A stretch of DNA of 64,000 bases from an uncultured Chloroflexota bacterium (GTDB lineage: Bacteria > Chloroflexota > Dehalococcoidia > Lucifugimonadales > CAJXCD01). Below the pieces are notes generated by a model. It worked only from the letters and a program-made list of their open reading frames with translations. It had not been told where the DNA came from and did no database searches. The position numbers and the translations under genes are program-made. Every line of letters starts with the position of its first letter. The stretch's first letter is position 1. Shown here piece by piece: positions 1 to 8,774 of the stretch. Location: positions 362,863 to 426,862 of the forward strand of contig CAJXCD010000001.1 in assembly GCA_913051545.1 (NCBI GenBank), given 5' to 3'.

Positions 1-385
1 CAGGCGATTGAAGAAGTTTATATATCTCTTCCTTTGATAAGAACCTTGGTAAACGAATTTCACGTTTCATAACACCCTGTCTGGGAAGCGGATCATGGTC
101 GATGATATTTTCTTTTGTGAGCCACCGCAGAAAGATTCGAAGGGTGCTTACTTTTCGCATAATGCTTGATCTCACATATCCAAGTGAAACGAGCCAAGAC
201 AAATACCCTCTTAGTACATATCTTTCAAGAGATTTAAAATCCTCCAACTTGTTTTGTAATGCATACTCGTGTAGTGGTTTTATGTCAGTCATATAATTGC
301 GCACAGTGAGAGGTGAAAGGCTTTTGTGAACCTTTAAATAATTTTCGAACCGTTTCATTAGAGGATGCCATTCACTGAAATGCAT
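1..385 (-). CDS. Tyrosine recombinase XerC/XerD, N-terminal SAM-like domain (truncated by window edge)
   Basis: Manual reverse translation from cat at 383-385: MHFSEWHPLMKRFENYLKVHKSLSPLTVRNYMTDIKPLHEYALQNKLEDF..., open to base 1. Matches the Xer N-terminal pattern (FxxYLxxxKxLSxxTVRNYxxDL). Sits downstream of topA, a common topA-xer order. Absent from the ORF track because it is partial. Confidence 0.88.
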   Translation of the reverse strand, partial: MHFSEWHPLMKRFENYLKVHKSLSPLTVRNYMTDIKPLHEYALQNKLEDFKSLERYVLRGYLSWLVSLGYVRSSIMRKVSTLRIFLRWLTKENIIDHDPLPRQGVMKREIRLPRFLSKEEIYKLLQSP

Positions 386-427
386 TGTATGTAAGGGTAT
401 CCGTTATTGACATTTAAATTAACAGTA

Positions 428-2569
428 CTAAGTGGTTGGTTCTTCTGGGATTGGTCCTCTGTATTTACAGGTAGCGCAACGGGCGTTTTCTTTACCGGAT
501 GCAAAGAGCATTTGCCCACATTCAGGACAAGGTTGTATCAGGGGTTTCTGATTTGACGCATAGTTGCATGAAGGATAATTTGAACATCCGTAGAATTTCT
601 TTCGCTTTCCGTTAACACTCCGCTCTACTAAATCGCTATCGCATTCTGGGCATGCTACGCCAATACGCGCCAGAAACGGTTTGGAGTTTCTGCATTCAGG
701 AAATCCACTACATGATAGGAATTTGCCGTATCTGCCAGATTTTATAACCATTGGTCGTTCACATATCTCACACGATTCGTCGGATTCTTCATCGATTTGA
801 CCTCGTGAGACACGTTCAGCTTTTTCCATAGCGAGTTCGACAGTTTTACAGAAAGGGTTATAAAAATCTCTAAGCAGAGGAATCCATTCACGCTCTCCAT
901 TCGCTACATTGTCTAGCTCATTTTCTAGTCGTGCTGTGAATCCAACATCAATTATGTCAGGGAAATGTTTAGATAGAAGATCATTGACCACGGATCCCAA
1001 TTTAGTTGGTACGAAACGTCCATTTTCTTTGACCACGTATTCCCTATCCATTACTGTAGCTATTGTAGGGGCATAAGTGCTAGGTCGCCCTATTCCCTGC
1101 TCCTCCAGTGTTTTTATCAGAGTAGCTTCAGAGTATCTGGCTGGCGGTTTGGTGAATTTTTGCTCTGGGTTTACAGACTGGCAACTTAGTTTATCCTTTT
1201 CGAACATGTCTGGTAAGATCGTGGATTTTTCTGGATTTATGTCAGAATTGTCGTCGGTATCTTCGAAGTATAATTTTCGAAAACCTTGGAATTTTAGTAT
1301 TGAACCTGACGAACGCAGATCATATTTTGTATTTGAACCTACATGTTTTGCATATATATCTATGCTTGTCGAATCTAAGATGGCGTCTACCATTTGACTG
1401 GCTAGCGTTCGTTTCCAGATCATTTCATATAAACGGAATTGATCTCGATTGAGAAATGTCTTCATAGAGTCAGGATCTCTGCTAATAGAAGTTGGTCTAA
1501 CGGCCTCATGTGCTTCTTGTGCACCTTTTGCTTTTCTCTTATAAATACGAGGTGATTTTGGTAGGTATTCATTGCCAAATCTTTCTTTAATATACCTAGC
1601 TGCTTCTTCTAGAGCTGTATTGGCAAGGTTGGTTGAGTCTGTTCTCATATATGATATGAGTCCTACAGGGTCATCTCGCGTAATGTCTATCCCTTCGTAG
1701 AGTTGTTGGGCTAAAACCATTGTTCTCCTGGATGAAAATCTGAGCTTACGCCACGCTTCCTGTTGCAATGTACTGGTTGTGAATGGCGCAGCGGGACGGA
1801 TGCGTTTTTCTTTCTTTGTGACTTTACCTACGGAAAATTCTGATTCATTCAGTTCATTGGTAATATGGTTAGCTGTTTCCTGATTCGGTATCACAAGTGT
1901 ACCGCTTGTCCCACTAGCATTGCGGAGGGTGGCGTTGAAGGTGCTCTGGCTTCCATTTGTCGATCCATTCTTACCCAAAACAGTTTCTATTTTCCAATAT
2001 TCCACTGGTATGAAAATGCTAATTTCATTTTCTCTGTCTGCCACTAATTTTAGTGCGACTGATTGGACTCGACCTGCCGACAAACCTCTCTTGATTTTTT
2101 TCCATAGCACTGGACTTAAGTCATATCCGACGAGTCGGTCTAAAACTCTACGTGCTTGCTGTGCATCTATCAGGTTTTTGTCTAGAGCTCTTGGGTTATC
2201 GAATGCATGCTGAACGGCTTCTTGAGTTATTTCATGGAATACTACTCGTTGAACCTTCGATTCATCTATTTTTGCAGCTTTTATCAAGTGCCATGATATA
2301 GCTTCACCTTCTCTATCGGGATCGGTAGCTAGATAAATTTTGTTTGCATTTCTGGCTTCTTTCGTTAGCTCAGATACAAGCTTACGCTTGTCGGGTGGTA
2401 CAGTGTACTTTGGGCTGAAATAGTTGTTTTCTATAATGATCCCCATTTCACGTTTGGGTAGATCTCTGACATGACCCATTGAAGCCTTAGTGGAGTACTT
2501 ATTGCCTAGGAATCGGCCTATAGTACGTGCTTTCGCAGGTGATTCTACTATTACTAGTTCTTTTGCCAT
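428..2569 (-). CDS. topA: DNA topoisomerase I (type IA) with C-terminal zinc ribbons
   Basis: MAKELVIVESPAKARTIGRFLG (TOPRIM), YMRTDSTNLA active-site region, C-terminal CxxC zinc ribbons. The ATG at 2569 is preferred over the track start at 2587. Confidence 0.97.
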   Translation of the reverse strand: MAKELVIVESPAKARTIGRFLGNKYSTKASMGHVRDLPKREMGIIIENNYFSPKYTVPPDKRKLVSELTKEARNANKIYLATDPDREGEAISWHLIKAAKIDESKVQRVVFHEITQEAVQHAFDNPRALDKNLIDAQQARRVLDRLVGYDLSPVLWKKIKRGLSAGRVQSVALKLVADRENEISIFIPVEYWKIETVLGKNGSTNGSQSTFNATLRNASGTSGTLVIPNQETANHITNELNESEFSVGKVTKKEKRIRPAAPFTTSTLQQEAWRKLRFSSRRTMVLAQQLYEGIDITRDDPVGLISYMRTDSTNLANTALEEAARYIKERFGNEYLPKSPRIYKRKAKGAQEAHEAVRPTSISRDPDSMKTFLNRDQFRLYEMIWKRTLASQMVDAILDSTSIDIYAKHVGSNTKYDLRSSGSILKFQGFRKLYFEDTDDNSDINPEKSTILPDMFEKDKLSCQSVNPEQKFTKPPARYSEATLIKTLEEQGIGRPSTYAPTIATVMDREYVVKENGRFVPTKLGSVVNDLLSKHFPDIIDVGFTARLENELDNVANGEREWIPLLRDFYNPFCKTVELAMEKAERVSRGQIDEESDESCEICERPMVIKSGRYGKFLSCSGFPECRNSKPFLARIGVACPECDSDLVERSVNGKRKKFYGCSNYPSCNYASNQKPLIQPCPECGQMLFASGKENARCATCKYRGPIPEEPTT

Positions 2570-2641
2570 ATATATTTCATTCTGCAATCATATTTTCTAA
2601 GCTTCTGGCGATTTACACCAAAAGTTTAACTTCAATAAAAC

Positions 2642-2666
2642 AGTATTAATACTAAAGTATGCAGTA
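2642..2666 (+). repeat. Copy 1 of a 25-bp dispersed repeat, containing the palindrome AGTATTAATACT
   Basis: Direct comparison with 9740-9764. Confidence 0.75.
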
Positions 2667-2862
2667 TTGAGATTCTAGATTTGAAATTTAATTCCATCTT
2701 AAGTTTAGCACAGGAAGTAATATGCAAAATACGTAATTTGCACTACAAAATGAAATTTACCCAGTCAATTTTTTGGAGTGAATAAGTTGGAAACGTTGAG
2801 AGTTGCAACAGTGAATTGTTAATAATTACACACACGTACTTGCAAGAAGATGTGTTTTGACG

Positions 2863-2954
2863 TGGCGGAGAGGATGGGATTCGAACCCATGGTCCCGCGT
2901 AAACGGGACACGCGATTTCCAGTCGCGCCCGATCGGCCTCTCTGGCACCTCTCC
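2863..2954 (-). tRNA. tRNA-Ser(GGA), CCA encoded
   Basis: Acceptor GGAGAGG/CCTCTCC, anticodon loop CTGGAAA, long variable arm, T-arm GGGTTCGAATCCC, encoded G-CCA end. Confidence 0.95.
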
Positions 2955-3040
2955 GAAGATACAATGGGTTTATAGTATAGCGTAGATGTGATCCATTTGA
3001 ACCGTTATTATAAGAAACTATTCCCCAGTATTTCATGATA

Positions 3041-3132
3041 CGGACAGGGCGGGATTCGAACCCGCGATATCCGGAAATGTATACTGGTTTTCGAGTTCAG
3101 TCCCCTAGTATCATTCCAGTTCGATACCGTCC
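3041..3132 (-). pseudogene. Degenerate tRNA-Ser(CGA)-like element
   Basis: Perfect T-arm GCGGG-TTCGAAT-CCCGC and a 17-nt identity with the tRNA-Ser(CGA) at 5767-5857 (gtatactggttttcgag). The anticodon stem is mismatched (CTGAA/ACCAG), the acceptor is imperfect (GGACGGT/CCTGTCC) and no CCA is encoded. Confidence 0.55.
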
Positions 3133-3255
3133 ACTCTCGTACCGCTCCACGTCTATAGTACCACGCAAATGATAGATTGTTTAGATTTTAGTACGTCAGT
3201 GCACTTGTGCGGATTGCATAGGATAAGTTTCATAATGGGGGGGTACAAGTAGTTG

Positions 3256-3281
3256 TAGCTAGGTTAGCTAGGTTAGCTAGG
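3256..3281. repeat. Short 9-bp tandem repeat (tagctaggt, ~2.9 copies)
   Basis: Direct reading: tagctaggttagctaggttagctagg. Confidence 0.8.
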
Positions 3282-3385
3282 GATTGAATGGGTAAAAGTG
3301 TGGGAAAGTGTGTGAGGGGGGTATGTCTTGAGTATGTATATATATAGGTAAAGGTACGTATTACAGACCTTTGAGACAAAAAAGG

Positions 3386-3469
3386 CTACCGTCTAAATAT
3401 AATCCAGAGGATAATCATTACACCTATAACTGCTCCCCCTATGATATATGCTAATCTTATTTCTTCCAT
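3386..3469 (-). CDS. Putative 27-aa single-pass membrane microprotein
   Basis: ATG..TAG: MEEIRLAYIIGGAVIGVMIILWIIFRR, one hydrophobic helix with a basic C-terminus. No clear SD. Confidence 0.35.
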   Translation of the reverse strand: MEEIRLAYIIGGAVIGVMIILWIIFRR

Positions 3470-3479
3470 AACTTAGAAG

Positions 3480-3889
3480 GAATTATACACAGGGTGTCTT
3501 CGTGTCATACCTGGATCTCATAGATCGCCATTATTGAGTCTCTGGGGAATATGAAGCAACAGTATGACGATCCCGATACGATGCCACTTAGTCTTCTGGC
3601 ACCGGAAGTGCCATGCGTATACTTAGAGTCTGAGCCAGGCGATCTCATCGTATTTCTAGAGGAGGTCTACCACTCGGCTTTCGGAGGACGTGCAGGACGT
3701 CCTCGAATAGCACTGAACTTTGAAGCATCTCCCTTTACAGATGCACGTATCGAGATCATGAAGGCGGAGTACACCAAGACTGTATACATGTACTGTCCTG
3801 CCAGATCGCTACTGGCGAGTGATAGTCGTCGGCTCCGAGATATGGTGGTACCGTTGCACGACCTTGGATTCGATATTTTCAACGTGTAG
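3480..3889 (+). pseudogene. Phytanoyl-CoA dioxygenase (PhyH) family C-terminal remnant, frameshifted
   Basis: Frame 1 (3480-3550) reads ELYTGCLRVIPGSHRSPLLSLWGI then stop. Frame 2 (3551-3889) continues MKQQYDDPDTMPL...GDLIVFLEEVYHSAFGGRAGRPRIALNFEASP. Both halves carry PhyH motifs; the N-terminal half is missing. Confidence 0.75.
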
Positions 3890-3919
3890 TGCAGAACGGC
3901 GTTACATGAACATATTTTG

Positions 3920-4024
3920 TTAATCATTTTGTTCGCCCTTACGCAAAGCCAAAAGCGCAGGGACGGTTATCAACACCAGTAATGTCACAAATAGCAACCA
4001 AAAAGAATGCTCATCTACAGACAC
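3920..4024 (-). CDS. Putative 34-aa membrane microprotein (GTG start)
   Basis: MSVDEHSFWLLFVTLLVLITVPALLALRKGEQND; hydrophobic helix followed by a charged tail, downstream of the 4084-5259 oxidoreductase on the same strand. Confidence 0.3.
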   Translation of the reverse strand: MSVDEHSFWLLFVTLLVLITVPALLALRKGEQND

Positions 4025-4083
4025 TGAAATGAACCAAGGTACCGGACAAAGTCTGAATAAAATGTCTTCAATACATTCTCAAC

Positions 4084-5259
4084 CTAGCCTCGATTTCCAC
4101 CGTAGGTGGACTGAAGCGTGGTATTGTCATCAAATCGTCCAGCTCGCAACGAGGTAATATCTACAGTTAAAGCTTCACCGTAGACTACTAATTCAGCTAA
4201 GCATTGTCCAATCGCTGGTGATAATTTGAACGAATGCCCACTGCCACCAACTGCTAGGTAAAAGTCTTTAATATCCTGAACTTTGTCTATAATCATGTTC
4301 CAATCAGGGGTGATTGTATAAAGACCAGCCCAACTGGAAATAATTTCAGATTCGGAAAAATCCGGGATCCGACGGCTAATGCGATTACTGACATCCTCTA
4401 GAAATGTGTTATCAGCATGAGTATTATAGCTGTCAGGATTAACCAATTCATTCTTCTTAGGATGTCCCACTCCTACCAAAATGGTACTTGGATCACGGGT
4501 TGGCCGGAAGTAAGTTTGGTCTACCATGTTTGAAACGGAGCGTTGTAAAGATGGACGATTTGGTGAGATACGAAGCATCATCTCCTGCTCACGCGATACT
4601 TCCAAGGGTAGATCCAAACCGACCCATTTAGCAATTTCCTGAGCCCAAGGCCCCGCTGCATTAATTACCCTGGAAGTGCTAATTTGACCATCGTTAGTCT
4701 TAACTCCTGTGATTTTGTTCCTCGACATTATAATCCCGGTTGCAGGCGTATTGACACGGATTTCTGCTCCCAGATGTCTTGCCATATTGGCGAAACCTAA
4801 CACTGTGGAGTGTGGATCTGCATATCCCGAATCAGGTTCATAGGCAACTTTGGATATGTCATCGAGCACTAACCCCGAGATATGCTCTAGGACAACTTCC
4901 TGAGGAGAAATTTCCCAAGTTCGCACTCCTAGTTTTTGCAATCTACGCATATTGATTACAAACGAACTTTGAGCTGATGGAGGCACAAGAAAAATCCAAC
5001 CAATTGAATTGAATACTTCAGTACCAAATTCTTCTGGAAAGCTTCGCAATATCTCTATGCTTTTCATCACTAGTCGAACACTAACTTCATTGGAGTAGTG
5101 TTGTCTTACAATAGCAGCGGAATCACCCGTAGAACCTGAAGCCAAACTTGCCTTCTCAAGCAACACAACGTTATTCATTCCAAGTTTGGCCAAATAGTAG
5201 AGTGTGCTAACTCCGATACAACCCCCACCTATAATCACGGCATCAGCAGTACTACGCAT
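4084..5259 (-). CDS. FAD-dependent oxidoreductase, DAO family (sarcosine oxidase beta / glycine oxidase-like)
   Basis: N-terminal ADAVIIGGGCIGVSTLYYLAKLG dinucleotide-binding motif; C-terminal LAVGGSGHSFKLSPAIGQCLAELV typical of DAO family. Confidence 0.9.
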   Translation of the reverse strand: MRSTADAVIIGGGCIGVSTLYYLAKLGMNNVVLLEKASLASGSTGDSAAIVRQHYSNEVSVRLVMKSIEILRSFPEEFGTEVFNSIGWIFLVPPSAQSSFVINMRRLQKLGVRTWEISPQEVVLEHISGLVLDDISKVAYEPDSGYADPHSTVLGFANMARHLGAEIRVNTPATGIIMSRNKITGVKTNDGQISTSRVINAAGPWAQEIAKWVGLDLPLEVSREQEMMLRISPNRPSLQRSVSNMVDQTYFRPTRDPSTILVGVGHPKKNELVNPDSYNTHADNTFLEDVSNRISRRIPDFSESEIISSWAGLYTITPDWNMIIDKVQDIKDFYLAVGGSGHSFKLSPAIGQCLAELVVYGEALTVDITSLRAGRFDDNTTLQSTYGGNRG

Positions 5260-5766
5260 AGGTATCGATATCCTTATACATGAATGATAGATGCTTCATT
5301 TTGAGCTAGTGTACCCGAGGCGGTCAAGGGAAAGCTCAAAATCAAAAGTTGCAGAACTGTAGCACAGGACGGTAAAGCTAAGTAGGTATGGGAACTACCG
5401 AAGAAATTAAAACTTGATGAATGATCCAAAGGTGATCAAAGAAATCTCCTATCCCTTATCACATACCTTGATTATGTTGATCATGTTAAATGCAACTTTA
5501 AGTAATTATTAAGGATAGCAAGGTACTCAAGGTGATCATGAATATATATAAGGAATTACATCCTGATTACATGTAATTACAGAGGATATCGTGGCTCAGG
5601 CTACAGCGGAGAAAACAAGTGCGACCACATATCAGGCTCATGCGTATAATGAATAGGGAACAAGAACCCACCACGAATAACGAAATGGGGGTACAAGCAC
5701 TAAAGCAGGGGGTAATTCTTAACTAAATATAGGTACTTAGGAATGTCTGTTTACGCCTGTAATACG

Positions 5767-5857
5767 TGGCGGAGAGGGTGGGATTTGAACCCACGATACC
5801 CCATAAGAGTATACTGGTTTTCGAGACCAGCGCCTTAAGCCGCTCGGCCACCTCTCC
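5767..5857 (-). tRNA. tRNA-Ser(CGA), CCA encoded
   Basis: Acceptor GGAGAGG/CCTCTCC, D-arm GCCGAGCGGCTTAAGGC, anticodon arm CTGGT-CTCGAAA-ACCAG, T-arm GTGGGTTCAAATCCCAC. Confidence 0.95.
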
Positions 5858-5992
5858 TTGGGAAGCCGATTATAACATAGGGTTTGTTATTTGGATTCTG
5901 GATGGGTTGGTACTAAATTTGACCCATAATCAACACCACCATATACTGCGTGTTGAAGATTTCAACACTAGTTATATCTGGTGGAGTATTGG

Positions 5993-7096
5993 ATGAAAAT
6001 AATTGATGTTTCGACTACTCAAGTTTTTTACCCTGATGTTCAACCGGTAAAGCATGGCACCTCAAAATTTTCAAGGAAACATTCAGATCAGTTATTTGTA
6101 CATTTAAAAACTGACGAGGGAATTGAGGGCCTTGGAATTGGAGAGGCTCCACCCGGTGCGCGCGCTGTCGTCGAAAATGGACTAAGGGATATACTGATTG
6201 GTAGTGACCCATTCGATATAGAACGACTATGGAGTGAGATGTTTTGGCGGATAAATACGTATGGTCGGACTGGAATTGCACTCAGGGCGCTATCTGCTGT
6301 AGATATAGGCCTGTGGGATCTAAAAGCCAAGGCTCTTAGTCAACCGCTATACAAACTTCTTGGGGGATATACTGAAAGTATTCTTGTATACGGAAGTAGC
6401 GGATGGACAAGTTTCACCGAGGAGGAATTATTGTCAAGTTTGACAAAATTTGTTGAGCTTGGATTCGTTGGGGTAAAAATGAAGGTCGGTAAAGATTTTG
6501 GAAATTCAGAAAGAGAAGATATTGATCGTGTAGCGGCAGTAAGAAATTCCATTGGAAATGATGTCGCCTTATATGTGGATGCTAATGGGGCCTACCGAGC
6601 AAAACAAGCTATATATCTTGCCAAGGAATATGAAAATTATCAGATTGGTTGGTTTGAGGAACCTGTAATTGCTGATGATATATATGGATTAGCGCAAGTT
6701 AAGAATTCAATCCCCATTCCAGTTGCAACTGGGGAAAATGAGTTTACGCGCCACGGATTCAAAGAACTTATGTCAAGAGACGCAGTAGATATCGTTCAGC
6801 CTGATGTAGGAAGAGTTGGAGGAGTTACTGAATGGATGAAGATAGCTCAACTAGCAGATTCATTTAACTTGCAAGTGGCCTCACATTGTTTGCAATTCGT
6901 ACATATCCACCTTGCATGCTCTACGCCGAATTTCAAAATACTTGAGAGTTTGGATATGGATAATACGACCGGAGATATTTGGTATACGGAAGTTCCGCAG
7001 GTACAAATGGGTAAATTGTCCCCTTTCCCAGACAGACCAGGATTAGGGTTAGAATTAGATCCTTACGCTATGGAGAAGTGGTCAGTTCAGAGTTGA
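5993..7096 (+). CDS. Mandelate racemase/muconate lactonizing enzyme (enolase superfamily) protein, likely sugar-acid dehydratase
   Basis: KMK (KxK base), DANG, EEP and GEN metal-ligand motifs, and ASH near the C-terminus (His of the His-Asp dyad of the MR subgroup). SD-like GGTGGAG upstream of the ATG at 5993. Confidence 0.93.
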   Translation: MKIIDVSTTQVFYPDVQPVKHGTSKFSRKHSDQLFVHLKTDEGIEGLGIGEAPPGARAVVENGLRDILIGSDPFDIERLWSEMFWRINTYGRTGIALRALSAVDIGLWDLKAKALSQPLYKLLGGYTESILVYGSSGWTSFTEEELLSSLTKFVELGFVGVKMKVGKDFGNSEREDIDRVAAVRNSIGNDVALYVDANGAYRAKQAIYLAKEYENYQIGWFEEPVIADDIYGLAQVKNSIPIPVATGENEFTRHGFKELMSRDAVDIVQPDVGRVGGVTEWMKIAQLADSFNLQVASHCLQFVHIHLACSTPNFKILESLDMDNTTGDIWYTEVPQVQMGKLSPFPDRPGLGLELDPYAMEKWSVQS

Positions 7097-7128
7097 TTTA
7101 TTAGAGGACTATTTAGGAGGAATGAATT

Positions 7129-7965
7129 GTGGTTTCTATGTCTGTAGTTTCTACTGAGTGGGTTTCGAAGCATTTAGCAGATCCTTCTGTAACAATTGTT
7201 GAAGTTAATACTGACTCAGATAAGGGATATAACACAGGACATATACCAGGGGCTCTACTTTGGAATCTTCATGTGGATCTTGAAGATGAAGTTAGACGTG
7301 ATATTCCTGGGATTTCAAAAATGGAGAAACTTTTTAGTAGTTCTGGGATTACTAATAACACTACAATTGTGTTGTATGGTGATGGGAATAATAGGTCTGC
7401 GACATGGGCTTTTTGGGTACTGAAAATATACCGACACGAGAATGTGCGAATAATGGATGGGGGTCGTAAAAAATGGTTGATAGAGGGACGCCAAATATCG
7501 CATCTTACCCCGTCTATAGAATTTAACAGATACAAAATTATTGCGCCAGATTTTTCCATCAGAGCGACCAAAGACCATATACTCCGTAGGCTTGGTGACT
7601 CAAAACTACAAATATTGGATACCAGAACACATGAAGAATTTACTGGAGTGTATTCTTCATCTTCAGATAAAGAACAGACTGCTATTTACCGAGCAGGTAG
7701 AATTCCTGGGGCGGTTCATGTCCCATGGGATGATGGTACGACCGAGAATGGTTTATTTAGGCCTGTAGATCAATTAAGAGACTTGTATAGTGAATCTGGT
7801 ATATCTTCTTCGGAAGAGGTAGTTACTTATTGTAGATTAGGCGTTAGGGCTTCATATACTTGGTTCGTTTTGAAATATTTATTGAAATTTCCTTACGTTA
7901 AGAACTATGACGGTTCGTGGACTGAATGGGGAAATGCAACAAATGTGCCTATAGAGAGAGGATAA
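7129..7965 (+). CDS. Sulfurtransferase (tandem rhodanese domains, thiosulfate/3-mercaptopyruvate type)
   Basis: Two rhodanese domains; active-site loop CRLGVRASYTWFVL; GTG start with AGGAGG 8 nt upstream. Confidence 0.92.
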   Translation: MVSMSVVSTEWVSKHLADPSVTIVEVNTDSDKGYNTGHIPGALLWNLHVDLEDEVRRDIPGISKMEKLFSSSGITNNTTIVLYGDGNNRSATWAFWVLKIYRHENVRIMDGGRKKWLIEGRQISHLTPSIEFNRYKIIAPDFSIRATKDHILRRLGDSKLQILDTRTHEEFTGVYSSSSDKEQTAIYRAGRIPGAVHVPWDDGTTENGLFRPVDQLRDLYSESGISSSEEVVTYCRLGVRASYTWFVLKYLLKFPYVKNYDGSWTEWGNATNVPIERG

Positions 7966-8046
7966 TGTATCACTAGTCATAATTCGATTTAATATGTGAA
8001 AATTTGAGTTTTTACGTGTGAATTCGTTTGTGATTATAAAAATTTA

Positions 8047-8748
8047 GTGTTAGCAAGGTTAGATGGTATGATTCGACCGTTGCCGTTTGGAGAAAGTGAA
8101 TATTTAGATTCAATCGCTATTGATGCGATCAGAAGTCATGGCATAAACCCATTCATAATAGACAGTGATGAATCAATAAAATCACTCTCTCGGAGTGACG
8201 GACCTACGGTCGCAATAATCGTGGTTCAGAATCTATCAGATGATGGATTTGATAGATGTTTAAAAAGATGTTCAGAGCTAAAGTTGCCTTCGGTCGCTTT
8301 GATTGAACCTAGACACGTTGAACATATTGCTAATGTTTCCAATTTGAACGATTTTTTGACGTATCCTCCGAATGTAATAGAACTGATAGCCCGTTGTAAA
8401 AAAGTCATTAATAGTAGTATGTCTTCCAAAATCGAAGGCGCCATAGTTCTGGGAGGATTAGTAATCAATCCGGTAAATTACGAGGTTTCAATTGATGGAA
8501 ATAGAATCAACCTTAGATTCAAAGAATATGAACTTTTGCTTTTGTTGGCCACCAGTCCGGGTCGTGTATATACGAGAGAGGCCATATTAAATCAGGTTTG
8601 GGGGTATGACTACTTTGGAGGCACTAGAACAGTAGATGTGCACGTCAGGCGCCTACGCAGTAAGATAGACAGTTACGGCGAGAAATTTATTGAGACAGTT
8701 TGGAATCTAGGATATAGATTCAAGGATATTCACAACACAATCGAATAA
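8047..8748 (+). CDS. OmpR-family winged-helix transcriptional regulator with degenerate receiver domain
   Basis: C-terminal Trans_reg_C: LRFKEYELLLLLATSPGRVYTREAILNQVWGYDYFGGTRTVDVHVRRLRSKI. N-terminal receiver-like fold lacks an obvious phospho-acceptor Asp. Confidence 0.9.
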   Translation: MLARLDGMIRPLPFGESEYLDSIAIDAIRSHGINPFIIDSDESIKSLSRSDGPTVAIIVVQNLSDDGFDRCLKRCSELKLPSVALIEPRHVEHIANVSNLNDFLTYPPNVIELIARCKKVINSSMSSKIEGAIVLGGLVINPVNYEVSIDGNRINLRFKEYELLLLLATSPGRVYTREAILNQVWGYDYFGGTRTVDVHVRRLRSKIDSYGEKFIETVWNLGYRFKDIHNTIE

Positions 8749-8774
8749 GAAAATCGTTTTAAGAGGTCGTGTAT

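Noticed and set aside
2743-3036. 97-aa ORF on the minus strand
   Set aside because: Runs straight through tRNA-Ser(GGA); not a protein gene.
3667-3927. 86-aa minus ORF
   Set aside because: Antisense to the PhyH remnant, which has recognisable family motifs on the plus strand.
5766-5996. 76-aa ORF MAERVGFEPTIPHKSILVFETSALSRSATSP...
   Set aside because: Translation of the antisense strand of tRNA-Ser(CGA); the MAERVGFEPT pattern is a well-known spurious annotation.
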